A DNA stretch of 64,000 nt from Annulohypoxylon bovei var. microspora (lineage: Eukaryota > Ascomycota > Sordariomycetes > Xylariales > Hypoxylaceae): NCBI GenBank assembly GCA_022836615.1, contig MU405317.1:62001-126000 (forward strand), written 5' to 3'. The notes beneath the pieces were generated by a model. The model saw nothing but the letters and a program-made list of their open reading frames with translations, was not told where the DNA came from and did not search any database. Below are positions 1 through 11,627 of the stretch, piece after piece; the first letter of the stretch is position 1; each line of letters starts with the position of its first letter. The translations under genes and the position numbers were made by a program.

Positions 1-465
1 ACCACCGTCGCGTGTTCGCCGCTCCCGGACAAGTTCGGGAGGAAGACATGCCTGCTCATCTCCATCCTTGGTCAGGGTGCAAGCGCACTCGCGTTGGCAC
101 TGTCCATTATATTCGAAACTAAGATACTATCCGCGGTGATGGTTCTTTTCTTCGTGGCCTTCTTCGCCGTCGGGTTGGGGCCGGTTCCTTTTATCCTCGC
201 GTCCGAGCTTGTCGGACAGGAGGCGGTCGGAGCAACTCAGTCTGCCTGCCTGGGTGCCAACTACATTGCTACCTTTTTGGTGGCCCAGTTCTTCCCCATC
301 ATCAACGTTGCTCTGAACAAGCAGTTCGGGGGTGCGGGATGGGTCTATTTCATCTTCACAGGCTTGGCTGGTCTATGCGGGCTGTTCGTGCTCTGGCGCG
401 TCCCCGAGACTAAAGGGAAGAAGGATGCGGATGAAGTTTGGGGCCGGACAAGACGGCTTGATTGA
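1..465 (+). CDS. MFS sugar transporter, C-terminal part (gene cut by window start)
   Basis: The reading frame is open from the first base to the stop at 463-465 and gives about 154 residues, so the 5' part lies outside the window. The start of the frame carries the MFS loop motif DKFGRK. It is followed by three to four hydrophobic helices and ends with the sugar-porter signature PETKGK. A stretch reading GLGPVPFILASEL matches the GPIPW-like helix-10 segment of fungal hexose and vacuolar glucose transporters. The likely role is facilitated or proton-coupled sugar uptake across the plasma or vacuolar membrane. The substrate cannot be told from this fragment. It converges on the racemase gene that ends at 561. 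Confidence 0.85.
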   Translation, partial: TTVACSPLPDKFGRKTCLLISILGQGASALALALSIIFETKILSAVMVLFFVAFFAVGLGPVPFILASELVGQEAVGATQSACLGANYIATFLVAQFFPIINVALNKQFGGAGWVYFIFTGLAGLCGLFVLWRVPETKGKKDADEVWGRTRRLD

Positions 466-560
466 AATGAACGCGATATTTGGAAATGGCTTATGTAATG
501 TTACATATAACTAACGGTAACTAGTTATATCATGAATTTGACATCTTTGGTTCTGGGTAA

Positions 561-1590
561 TCACGGCTTCCCAGGTATCAACCTCTGGTATTTGATCATC
601 TGCTCGACTTGCGTTATGCCCGCCCTGACACCATCTACCACGTGCAGTTCGGAGTAGGCGAACTCCTCTCCCTGTTTCTCGCTCGCGGCCTCCCGGATTA
701 TTGCTTCTAGCCCGGCCATGCCCGCGCACCCCATCAGGATGACCTTGACGCCGCCCTTGGAGAGAAGCCGCTTGGTGGCTTCCTTGAGCTTCTGCTTCAC
801 GACAGCGGGGTCAACGCCGTCGTGGAAGTCGGACGCGTTCAGGCCCGTGGACTCGACGCCCCGGAACCGCGAGTTCGGGTCGGTGCGTGCCTTCGCGCCG
901 AGGAAGAAGTCCACGCCGTTGGCCAGGTGCTCCTCCCACCACTTCCCCGTCGTGATGATGCCCCAGGTGTCGTCGCCCCCGAGCAGGGACAGGGCGGCCA
1001 GCACGCTGGCCTCGAAGATGCCGGTCACGGACTTGGGGTACCTCGACGACAGCTGCATGGCGACCACGAGGGGGTGCACGCTGTAGCATGCGACTACCAC
1101 GCCGTCGTGGGGCAGGCCGGAGGGGTAGGCCGATTGCAGGTCTGCGAGCACGGCGGAGTGGCTTTGGAGAAGGTCCTGCCCGTCGTTTATGCTGGCGGGC
1201 GAGGTCGAGGGCGCCGTGTATGTGTATATCTCTGTTGACTGCGATCAACGGACAAGGGGTGAGTTTTGTGTAGGTACTTGATATGGGTTTGTCTGTAGCT
1301 TGTTTGACTTCAAAAAGGGGAGACTAGGGAGTATGATATTTTGACTCATTAGTGAACTCCCCCTTTTTGGTACCTACTGCCAAATGCTTATTTGAAGCTA
1401 TCTCGCATTTAAGAAAATAGTGTATAATTCCACAAGAGGTATGGAATCTTGAGAAATAGGGGTGAGAACGTACATATGATAAATCTATAGAATCGATCAC
1501 ATTCTTCACCCCTCCCGTCATGGCCTTGGAAGAGTTGGGATTTAAGACCAGGATTTTGGTTGGTTTCCCCCGGACATGTTCGGTTGCCAT
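561..1590 (-). CDS. Asp/Glu (hydantoin-type) racemase, Dcg1-like
   Basis: Two exons, 1590-1474 and 1229-561, give 261 residues. The intron (1473-1230) starts GTACGT and ends CAGAG. The first exon contains KILVLNPNSS, the usual start of the hydantoin/Asp-Glu racemase fold. The join restores a stretch ending in SPASINDGQ. Both catalytic cysteines of the cofactor-independent racemase family are present: C87 in VACYSVHP and C207 in LMGCAGMAGL. By family, the enzyme would epimerise an amino-acid or hydantoin/allantoin-related substrate in the cytosol. Yeast DCG1 sits in the allantoin gene cluster, but here the neighbour is a sugar-type transporter, so an allantoin role is not supported by context. 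The 244-bp intron is long compared with those of nearby genes. Confidence 0.85.
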
Positions 1591-2167
1591 GATAGTTGTC
1601 GTCGTTGACTAGGTACTTACTAGGTACTTATAAATCTTAGACCTGAGTAAATATAATTGTATAACTATATGTAGCTATAGCTACCCTTAATATGATCGAA
1701 TCCAAGCCTGTTTCTGAATAGAGTCAGCTAGGTGGACTACCCAATAAAAGAAATAATTCAACTTTCTCTAACCTGTTTCAAGTTAGATGTGAACATCAAT
1801 TGAACCTAACATCATGAGCTTAGCTGCCTTTGGCGGGGTAGCAGTTGCCAACGAGGGGTGTCACCTGACAGGTGCTTCTTTATCAACTTTAGTGGAACCT
1901 AGAACCCCAGATAGAAAGTGGGGTAACAAGCCACATTGACAACGTCAGGCTCAATGGAATGCTACAACTGTACTTACCTCCAACTGGTTTCATTAATTCA
2001 GGTGCTTAACTGAACTGACGAACGCCTCAACTCCAAAACCAACCCCGCCATCCAAGCTGCAAGCTTCCTTGCCTACTGCAGCCTACGCAATTCAACGTCA
2101 ATATACTCCGATATTTATCCTTAGACGTGTACGGCTTGCTTCTCGCTAACAAGGGGGTTATTGAATC
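1591..2167. other. Intergenic, divergent promoter region
   Basis: This lies between the divergent racemase and arp2 starts and is AT-rich with no ORF support. A 12-bp direct repeat of the form ACTAGGTACTTA occurs twice around 1608-1631. Presumably it holds both promoters; no clear TATA element was identified. Confidence 0.5.
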
Positions 2168-3473
2168 ATGGCTGCTCCTCCTCCTATCGGTCAGTAGCAT
2201 TTTACTCTAACCCCTATACTAATCTGGAAGAGAGCTAGAATAGATGTATGCCTAACAGTGTCAAACCAGTTCTCGATGGAGGTACCGGTTTCTTGAAGGT
2301 CGGATACGCCGCACAGAATTTCCCCGAGTTTCAATATCCGTCCATTATCGGCCGACCGATCTTACGAACGGAAGAGAAAAACAACGATGACATCGTTCTC
2401 AAGGATATCATGTGCGGTGAGGAGGCGGCGGCGGCGCGGACTATGCTTCAGATATCCTACCCTATGGAGAACGGTATCGTCAAGAAGTGGGATGACATGC
2501 AGCACTTGTGGGATTACACATTCTACGAGAAGATGAAGATTGATCCGAAAGGCCGCAAGATCTTGCTCACCGAACCGCCCATGAACCCCCTAAAGAACCG
2601 AGAACAAATGTGCGAGGTCATGTTCGAACGCTACGGCTTCGGCGGTGTATACGTGGCTATCCAGGCTGTGCTGGCCCTATATGCGCAAGGTACATACCGA
2701 ATCCCCCAGGGTTTTCGGGTCTTAAATTTAACATCAAGCTAGGTTTGAGCTCTGGTGTTGTCGTCGATTCCGGTGACGGAGTTACCCATATCGTCCCGGT
2801 CTACGAGTCTGTCGTCCTCAATCATCTCACTCGAAGACTTGACGTGGCCGGTCGAGACGTGACACGTAACCTCATCGCCCTCCTTCTACGAAGAGGCTAC
2901 GCACTCAACCGAACGGCCGATTTCGAGACTGTGCGACAGATCAAGGAGAAGCTTTGCTATGTATCATACGACCTGGAACTGGATAAGCGTCTTAGTGAGG
3001 ACACAACAGTACTGGTGGAAAGTTACACCTTACCCGACGGCCGAGTGATCCGAGTAGGCAGCGAGAGATTCGAGGCTCCGGAATGTCTCTTCCAGCCTCA
3101 CCTGGTAGACTGCGAACAGCCGGGCATTGCCGAGTTTCTCTTCAATACCATCCAAGCTGCCGACGTCGATGTTCGCTCCTCTCTCTTCAAAGCTATCGTT
3201 CTCTCTGGTGGAAGCAGCATGTACCCAGGCCTACCGTCGCGATTGGAGAAGGAACTCAAGCAATTATGGCTCACGCGTGTTCTTGGCGGCAATCCCGAAC
3301 GGCTGAACAAGTTCAAGGTGAGGATAGAAGACCCCCCTCGCCGCCGGCACATGGTATTCCTGGGCGGTGCGGTTCTGGCCAATATCATGGCGGACAAGGA
3401 GAGCATGTGGATCTCGCAACAAGAGTGGGCGGAACAAGGGCCGAGGATCCTGGAAAAACTAGGACCGCGATAG
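2168..3473 (+). CDS. arp2: Actin-related protein 2 (Arp2/3 complex)
   Basis: Three exons, 2168-2189, 2270-2689 and 2743-3473, encode 390 residues, the usual length for Arp2. The tiny first exon codes for MAAPPPI. The join then gives VLDGGTGFLKVGYA, the phosphate-binding loop of the actin fold. Further actin-family motifs are VVVDSGDGVTH (second phosphate loop) and VLSGGSSMYPGL (adenosine contact), with a C-terminal region ending WISQQEWAEQGP. Arp2 with Arp3 forms the template of the branched-actin nucleator at endocytic patches and hyphal tips. Introns are 80 bp (GTCAGT donor) and 53 bp (GTACAT donor, CTAG acceptor). No damage is visible. Confidence 0.95.
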
Positions 3474-4631
3474 AAAAGTGAAGGGTTCATGATTCGAGCA
3501 TGCGAGAAGGAAATTTAGAGTTGAACGATCATGGAGTTTTACGAAGTTGTAGCAAAAATGATTTTAAATGGTTTAGCCCAAGGCACCATCGTCGTTTTTT
3601 ATTTCACCCAATCCATCCAAGTCAACATACTCCGGTCTTCCAAGATTATCTCTCTAGTCGTTTGTTGGTCATTTGTTTTTTGAATCATTGTGTAACTGAC
3701 TTGGATCGAATTGTCGTCTAAATATGTACCTCTCCCGTCTACCACCTTCGTGGGCAGGGGTGACTGCGCCACAAGTCAAAGTCATCAGCCACATTGTTCA
3801 ACCAGACAGGGCTAGACCTCAACTCTTCCAACTCTCATCGCCTCAAACGCACGATGATTCGATGAGGCAAGGAATCCACGAGTCAATAAACGTAACCTTT
3901 CCATTTTACCTTTCATCATATATTGCAATTCGCTCTTACTCTCGATTTTAGGTTATATATCTAATGTAACCGGATATTTATCAGATACCATATAAATCCT
4001 TAGTCATACATTATTTCTAATGATCCCCTGTAGAAAATAACAAATAACAAATTAGAAGCTCCAGCTATCAAAAACGGCCATCCGACGGGAACAGACACAC
4101 CACCGCTACCACCACCACCATCACCCGTGATCTCCGTCATTAGGTATCCAGTAAGATCCAGATCAACTATCCGAGACGTCCCGCCCCCCCCTTTTCCTAC
4201 ATTTTAGAAAGGTCTCATTAGCCAATACGGGACATCAAAATCTCACCGTCCAACGATCTAATACCGATACATCACGCGCGGCGCACCAAAAAAGGAACGC
4301 ACAGGCGCATGGGAGATCCCGCCGGCTGAGAAGAGGAGTTGAATGAGCAGCATAGGAGCGTAAGAGAGTGAGCGAGAGTAAGAGACCTGTCTCATCTCAC
4401 CCGACGCTGCCGGCCGGCAGTGAACCCGCAACCCGCCGCGGGCGCGCGCCTGATCTCTTTTTTTTCCTTCCAATTCACTCCGAAATCTGGGATCTGGTAC
4501 CGCGTTCTGGTACTTGCGTCTGGATCTGGGACTGATCTGAGCTGACCGGTTGCCACAAACCCCAACACGAGCACACGAGCACGAGCACAGCAGCAAGCGT
4601 TTTGATGCAGCCAGGCTAGGCTAATAAAACG
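3474..4631. other. Intergenic between arp2 and ssn3
   Basis: No supportable gene. The stretch includes the arp2 3' region and, near 4455-4470, a pyrimidine run typical of filamentous-fungal promoters just upstream of the ssn3 start. Confidence 0.5.
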
Positions 4632-6724
4632 ATGAGTCTCAGTAATCCTGCTTCGGCCGCGTCGGGTCCAGCTTCGGGCACCGCAAGGAACCAAACCCTG
4701 AAGAGGAGCGTACAAGCCGCCTTTGAAGGTATGTACGCAAAAAAAATAAGCCATATTCTTATTAGTCCGTGTATCTTTATGTTATTTTTTTATGATTTTT
4801 TTTTATGTATACCGTATACTGTAAGATCCCATCTGTTTGCTGTCTTAATGTACTTTGCCTGCTTGATGCTTGCTTTGTTCGCATTTGCTCAACAATTTCC
4901 TCCTTCCTCTTTTCGGCCACCACAGCATCTATCTCACACCTCGAACCGCCACCTGATTGGTGGCCTTCGGACTTATTCGACTTTGGTGACATGCTGCGCC
5001 GCTGAGAGCTTACCACTCTACCACTGTCATGTCCCATATTCATATGCTCTCACTACAACTTGAATTTTCAAATTCCGATCTCCTTTTTCTTCCTTCACAT
5101 CCAGAAAAAGCATTCTATGCCATATAATGGTGTTTGGGGACGGCCTTGATAATTCTCAGCGGTACCGTCGAGTACGGCTACCAGAGGAGAGCAAGGCGTC
5201 TTACGGTCCTCCAAACGCGGGCTTCTCTCTCCTCAAGTCTTATGAGTCTAGACCGATCCATCATACATTACATACGCCTACTTTCCAACCACACGTTTCT
5301 CCGTTCCGTAATCAACGTACGGACTTAACCTTTCATTTTCTTTCCATATAAATTACACCCGTTTTTTATATCGTCGTAGGTGGGCAGCTAATTTCGATAC
5401 AGATCCTAACGACAGAGGCGGGAGTGTAGGCTACCAATCCAAGGTCAGGGTCGTCGACAAGTATAAGGTCATCGGCTTTATAAGCAGCGGGACGTATGGC
5501 CGCGTGTACAAGGCCCACGGCCGGCACGGCCAGCCGGGCGAGTTCGCCATCAAGAAGTTCAAGCCCGACAAGGAGGGGGAGCAGATACAGTACTCCGGCA
5601 TATCGCAGTCGGCGGTGCGCGAGATGGCGCTGTGCTCGGAGCTGAAGCACGACAACGTCATCCGCCTCATCGAGATCATCTTGGAGGACAAGTGCATCTT
5701 CATGGTGTTCGAGTACGCCGAGCACGACCTCTTGCAGATCATCCACCACCACACCCAGCAGCCGCGCCACAGCATCCCGCCTTCCACCGTCAAGAGCATC
5801 ATGTTCCAGCTGCTGAACGGGTGCCAGTACCTGCACAGCAACTGGGTTCTGCACCGCGACCTCAAGCCCGCCAACATCATGGTCACGTCGAGCGGGCAGG
5901 TCAAGATCGGCGACCTGGGGCTCGCCCGGCTCTTCTACAAGCCGCTGCACTCGCTGTGGAGCGGCGACAAGGTGGTCGTCACGATATGGTACCGCGCGCC
6001 GGAGCTGCTGCTGGGCAGCCGCCACTACACGCCGGCGATCGACATGTGGGCCGTCGGCTGCATCTTCGCGGAGCTGCTGTCGCTGCGGCCCATCTTCAAG
6101 GGGGAGGAGGCCAAGATGGACAAGAAGACCGTGCCCTTCCAGCGCAACCAGATGCAGAAGATCGTCGACATCATGGGCCTGCCCACCAAGGACCGCTGGC
6201 CCCACCTGCCCAGCATGCCCGAGTACAACAACCTCAACGTGCTGCAACCGCCCATGCTGCAGCCGGGGCACCACCACGGGCATCACGGCCACCACGGCCA
6301 CCACTCGAAGTCGGCGGCGGCGGCCGCCGCCGCCTCGGCCAGCCACCTGGAGAAGTGGTACTACAGCACGATCGGGGCGCACAGCTCGACGTCGTCGCCG
6401 ACGTCGAACTCGAGCCTGGCGGCGCTCGGCGCCGACGGCTACAAGCTGCTGTCGGGGCTGCTGGAGTACGACCCGGAGCGGCGGCTGACGGCGGCGCAGG
6501 CGCTGCAGCACCCGTTCTTCCAGGCGGCGTCCGGGGGCGGCGGCGGCGGCGGCGGCATCGCCGTCAGCGCCGGCTGCTTCGAGGGCCTCAAGGTCGCGTA
6601 CCCCCAGCGCCGCGTCAGCCAGGACGACAACGACATCCGCACCGCCAGCCTGCCCGGCACCAAGCGCTCCGGCCTGCCCGACGACAGCGTGGTCAGGCCC
6701 GTTAAGAGGGTTAAGGAGGGGTAG
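4632..6724 (+). CDS. ssn3: Cyclin-dependent kinase 8 homologue (Mediator kinase Ssn3/Srb10)
   Basis: The preferred model is exon 4632-4728, intron 4729-5387, exon 5388-6724, giving 477 residues. Kinase motifs are intact: glycine loop SSGTYGRVYK (about 64-73), AIKK with the catalytic Lys (86-89), CDK8-type helix SQSAVRE (105-111), HRDLKPAN (188-195), DLG replacing DFG as in fungal CDK8 (208-210), and APE (236-238). With cyclin C it forms the kinase module of Mediator, which phosphorylates RNA polymerase II and transcription factors. Residues about 327-351 form a His/Gly then poly-Ala insertion, and a Gly run follows near the C-terminus. The last exon is very GC-rich, unlike its flanks. The 659-bp first intron is long; an extra exon beginning near 5127 is possible, so the N-terminus is the weakest part of the model. 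Confidence 0.9.
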
Positions 6725-8111
6725 GCGTAGGCGTAGGGGTGGAGGGTCTGAGATAGATCGAGGCGGAAGAGCGGTTTGGGATGAAATACCTGCTTGATTC
6801 ATATGAACGAAGGTGTTAATTGGGGTTGATGCAAAGGAGTACGGGATCTGTTCGGGGTATGATGGCGTAAACGGCATTGTTATTTTAGGGAGTTGGGGTT
6901 GCTGCTTTCTTGGGAACTGGCATGGACCACGGCGATGTGGTATGGCATGGCATGGCATTGCATTGCATAGTATTATTGACGTTAATATTGACACTCGCAT
7001 TGATACTCGCACATGTATAGGTGTAGGTGTTCAGGGGATAGATAATTAGTATCGAAAAAATCGACATCCGTATCGTGACATTTAAAATCTATTGCTTGTC
7101 GAGCTTATGTAGCTCCCAGACTCAAAAGCCTACCTAGCTATCAAACTTTTCAGCCGTGTCCTATCTTTCCTTGAAATTATCTACCCAGAACGAGTTCAGG
7201 ACATGACACCCGCCAGGTAACCTCTTCCAACATCAAATTTATCTATCTTCACGCCTCACCCGGAAGCGAAAACAAGCCGCCCCACCTCGCCTCGCCTAGC
7301 ATATTTCCTCGAGCGGTCAGCAAGGACGTCGGTATTACAATATTACAGTATTAATATATAGGTACGCATGTATGTATATAAAACATGGCAGTGTAGATAA
7401 AAGCACGCTCCCACCCACCCACCGCCCTGGACATACTAGATAATTCGGGAAACGAGGCTCTCCTCTTCCCTTTCAAACCGTTCGCCTAGATGTGCCGCTC
7501 CCGCTCGTGCCGTACAAAAGCAAGTTGATGATGTGATGGGGTATGAGGTAGATTTCGTGACCAAGAGACAAGACTAAAAACTTCGGATATGCATATGGAA
7601 AAGGGGTTGTTGGGTTGCTTCGCAGATTGAACTCAAATATCGAGGGCCCTGGGTATATCCACTTCGCCTTAACAACTGCCACCGCCCGTTTGAGTCCGTA
7701 CATGGACGTATTGACTACAGCAATCTATTACAGCCCCTCCTTCGTTTGCCCCCCTCTTACTTCCTTCACACGGGCAACTGATGAGACAAAAAATGGGGCG
7801 AGGGTGACATAAGACTATGGTGGGAGACCGCAAGACTGTATCGCATGGCCGCCCATGCTGGCCCCTATAGCAAAATTCAAGAACCCGCACATTGGACCCC
7901 GACGCAGCAAGTCTCCTACTTGATCGTAGTGTCGAAAGGATGCAACCCCGAACCAAATTCTTCGTATTATTAAAGCCATATATATGGACTATGCGAGTCG
8001 ACAGACGGTTGAGGCTCGACCACCATGCCCACGCCCATTGGCTTTCCGTGGCGCGGTTTTTCTAAATCAAACAACAAGGGTATCAAGGGAACAACAGAGA
8101 ATTGAGAAGCC
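6725..8111. other. Intergenic, convergent 3' regions
   Basis: This lies between the stops of ssn3 (+) and the Arf gene (-). It contains AT-rich tracts around 7330-7380 and no ORF with recognisable protein character. Confidence 0.5.
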
Positions 8112-8922
8112 CTACTTCTTGGGCGGTGTAGGGGGCATCTTGACATTGTTCGATAGCCATGCCAGACCTTCGAGTAGACCCTCTCCCGACATGGCACAGC
8201 TAGGCGCCACGTTCCAGATCTTGTCCTTCAGCGAGGGTAGTTGCAGCGCATCGGTTACTTCTTGGGGACTCATGGCTGTCAAAGACGTTAGTATGCTGTT
8301 ATTGTCTTATTCCTAGTGCTGGAATAAGGATTAAGGACTGGCTGCCACATACCATCTTTGATATCCTGCTTGTTGGCGAATACCAACAACAAGCTGTCCT
8401 TCATCTCCCTATCGTTGATAATGCGGTGTAGTTCTTGCTTGGCCTCGGCCATTCGTGCGCGGTCAGAGGAGTCGACAACGAAGATTAGACCTTGGGTTCC
8501 TATCCGCGCATTTTGGCATTAGCATTTATCCACTTATAGTTGATTCGATAGCAAGATGTATTGTCGTGTTTATGCGCCCACTTCTCTACCTCTGCGTCCA
8601 CAAGTCGAACTCATGGAGGCTTTTACTCATAGATGGACACAATAATTAGTAAAAGGACAACATATAACTCACCGCTGAAATAATGTCTCCATAGGGGTCG
8701 GATCTTGTCTTGACCACCAACATCCCAGACGTTGAATTTAACATTCTTGTATGTGACCGTCTCGACGTTAAAGCCGACTGTAGGGATGGTAGTGACGTCC
8801 TGGCCTAGCTTGAGCTTGTATAGGATCGTGGTCTTGCCGGCAGCATCGAGTCCCAACATCAACAGTCGCATTTCCTTGGATCCGAAGATCTTGCCCATCA
8901 TCTTAGAGAGTTGGCCCCCCAT
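8112..8922 (-). CDS. arf6: ADP-ribosylation factor GTPase, Arf6/ArfB type
   Basis: Three exons, 8922-8673, 8499-8353 and 8275-8112, encode 186 residues. The N-terminus MGGQLSKM carries the Gly2 expected to be N-myristoylated. GTP-binding motifs are GLDAAGKT (24-31), WDVGGQ (66-71) and NKQD. The interswitch and switch regions are of Arf type. The N-terminus MGGQ and the proline/lysine-rich end resemble fungal Arf6 rather than Arf1, which starts MGLxxSK. Arf6-type GTPases control endocytosis and polarised growth at the plasma membrane. Splice sites are GTGAGT and GTATGT. The second intron has a perfect CTAAC branch site before its CAG. The assignment to Arf6 over Arf1 is by similarity remembered from the families. 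Confidence 0.9.
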
Positions 8923-10193
8923 TTTGATCGTGATTTTCGATTGCTGTCAGGAGAGATTCTGCGAAGTCGATCGATATAAACACCTCTCGTTTATTCTGCG
9001 TGTGAATTGTCTAGGATAGGAAGTCGAGTAACGTCGTACACTTGGGGTTCAAGTGGATATTATATCGTCCGGGTGTTTATCATTTAAGTCTGAGTCTGGA
9101 GGGAGGGAGGATGGTAGGTAGAGCGGTGATTTGCAAGGCCCAACGCGTTAACTATTGGCTGCCGTAATATTTTATAGACGCAGAAACCGACTAAACCAAC
9201 TAGAGCCGCCGTGTGGTGTGTTTGGTAACAATCGTGTGTCGTCGAAGGGATTCGTGAAATGGATGTGCAGTGCCGAAGGGAAGATGTCGTAGTGCTCCGT
9301 TATGAGGATGAATAAAAATAGATAAAACTACAATTTCCGAGATTGACACATGCACGACGAAAGAGTGGAAGAAAATAGGGAGATTAAAAAAAAGAGTTGA
9401 GTAAGAACAAGGGGATGAAAAAATAGTTTGTCGTGTCGATTTCCAAATTAGAAGTTTAATGAAACATTAAAACTACGCCAGGACCTCATCAAATGTTTCA
9501 ATCTCCGCTGCTTTTAGGCGGAGACGTTAGGGAACGTTAGGGGACCACAGCACCTAAAGCTGCTACATGTACGGGCTCATACGCGCTACAGTACCACGCT
9601 AGAAACGCGCTGCCTACCCAATAAGGTTAGACGAGACCTTTCCCCTGACAGGTAGACAGGTACCTGCAAAAAGGCTGATCACCCGGGAAGGTACGGAGAA
9701 TAAACGCTTAGGCCAATTCGATCAATCTCCTATTACTATCAAGAAATCATCTAAAAAAGGGGGGCACATATAGATCTATGTACATGTATGTATGTATGTA
9801 TGTATGTATGTATGTACTTCTAAAAGGGGCACCAAAGTATTAATTATGTACAATCCTTAGGTAATTCGTGATAGACAGTCGAGTTTCTAGATCTCGTCTA
9901 AATATAAACTACAACTAAGGACAATGTGGATCATCTTAAAGAAATAGGATAGCTGAATCAACTGTCAACTACCTAGTTATGTAGGTAGGTACTTTTAGGA
10001 TATCTCGATGGGACAAAAATAAAGAAAAATAATTGTGATTTTTCCAGGCCCAAATCATTCGGAGCCAGCCTTAATACCCCACCATTAAATACATTAAGAA
10101 TCTCATCTTGCTTTAGTCTAAAACAGGTTCCTGCATAAGGATGTCCCCAGACGTAATCCCAGATTCGCCTTACATGCTCTTGCGCAGCTTTGG
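8923..10193. other. Intergenic between arf6 5' end and PMI 3' end
   Basis: It contains the arf6 promoter side and the 3' flank of the isomerase gene. Apart from a TATG microsatellite near 9784-9816, no gene or structured element was recognised. Confidence 0.5.
9784..9816. repeat. (TATG)n microsatellite
   Basis: About eight uninterrupted GTAT units lie in the intergenic region upstream of arf6. Confidence 0.9.
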
Positions 10194-11627
10194 TTATAGC
10201 TGCGCACCGTTGCTGTAGTCTTCAACCTCGCAGAACGCCTTGAAAGTTGTGAACGAGTCGTCCGGACCGCCTTGGGACTCTAGGACTAACTCCGCGGTAG
10301 CACCAACAAAGAAGACATATCCTTCCTTGATCTCCTCAGTCTTAGGCCCAACTGTGATTTTACCCTTACCCCCGGTACAGATGACGATGCTTGGTCCGTC
10401 GAGAGGGTCGAAGGTGGCCTTGGATCCTTCGCCGTTGAGGACCGTCATGATGACACTGAACTCGTCGATCGGTGGATCGTATAGAGTCGCTTCCGAGCTA
10501 GAGCTGTATGCGGTGCGGTTAAGCACTACGTATGGGTACTCAGTTGGCGACATCTTCTGCTCCTCGATGGGGGCATAATTGTAGGTGAGTAGATCGACCA
10601 GGGTCTGGACATCCTTGAACTTTGGTGTGAACCCTGCTCGGACGACATTGTCGCTTGCTGCCATGCACTCAATGATATCTCCCGATACATAGGCGTGGAT
10701 GTCATCCGCCTTAAGGAAGAGGGCTTCGCCAGCGGAAAGCTTGACGAAGTTAAGGAAGAATAGGACGAAGAGTCCAATGTCATCGGGGAACTGCTTGTTC
10801 AATCGAGTCACCAGCTCGGATAAGACAACCCCGCTTGTCGATTCAACTCCGCCGTCCGCGAATTCGTCCCCTTTGCTCTCAGCCTCTGAGACTAATGCCT
10901 TGGAAGCCGAGGCTACATCTTCCTGAGAAGACTCTAGAAGAGCGGCAAAGGCAGACTTTAGTGCTCTCTTGTTTTGTGTCGTGGACTCGGATGAATCGTC
11001 GCTTTCCTGACCCCGGACAGTAGCGATGAAAGCTTTGGCAGCATCTTCGCCAACCAATTGTCGCAGAGCGGACACCGACGATAGAAAGTGAGCGATCTCG
11101 CCGAGCGGGCGGAATCCACATAGGCCTTCGAAATCAGTGATGGCAATCGCCATCTCAGGCTTGTGATTGTCGTCGGGGTAGTTCCTCGGGTCCCTAGCAT
11201 GCAATTGCTCGGCAAGCTTCTTGTTGGGATGTGCTTGGATGGAGAGAGCTTTGTTTATGGAGAGCACCTTGAAGAGGAAGGGTAGCTTGGTGCCATATCT
11301 CGCTTTCACTGACGGTGCCAGAAGCATATGGTTCTCCTCAACCAGGTCAAGGAGGGTCCGACCAGACTGGAGGTCTTTGGACGGGTTCGAGGGGTGAGTG
11401 CCCATCCATAACTGTCAACACAAAGTCCCTCAATATTAGCGAACGGACTGCTTAGATCTAAGCAGTAACAGGCGCACCTCGGCGTATGGCTTGTCTGACT
11501 GGATACTCAAAGTGTCCGAGGGTGTTGCTGCAGCGAATTTTGCTGCGGCGGACTCAGATCCAATCTTTCCCCAGTCATAGGAGTTTACTCCACATTGGAG
11601 CCGTATTAAGGGGACTGGCAACACCAT
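10194..11627 (-). CDS. PMI40: Mannose-6-phosphate isomerase (type I)
   Basis: Two exons, 11627-11478 and 11411-10194, encode 455 residues. The enzyme interconverts fructose-6-phosphate and mannose-6-phosphate in the cytosol, feeding GDP-mannose for glycosylation and wall mannan. The N-terminus contains LQCGVNSYDWGKIGSES, as in fungal type I enzymes. The metal-binding segment reads SIQAHPNK with the QxH pair at 109-111, and HKPEMAIAI supplies the Glu ligand at 136. A further conserved block around HAYVSGDIIECMAASDN matches the family. The single 66-bp intron starts GTGCGC and joins KPYAE to LWMGTH in frame. Length and motifs are normal. Confidence 0.93.

Noticed and set aside
5366..7012. 548-codon open frame antisense to the ssn3 kinase exon
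   Set aside because: It is a by-product of extreme GC at third positions of the kinase frame; the peptide is Arg/Val/Leu-rich low complexity with no domain.
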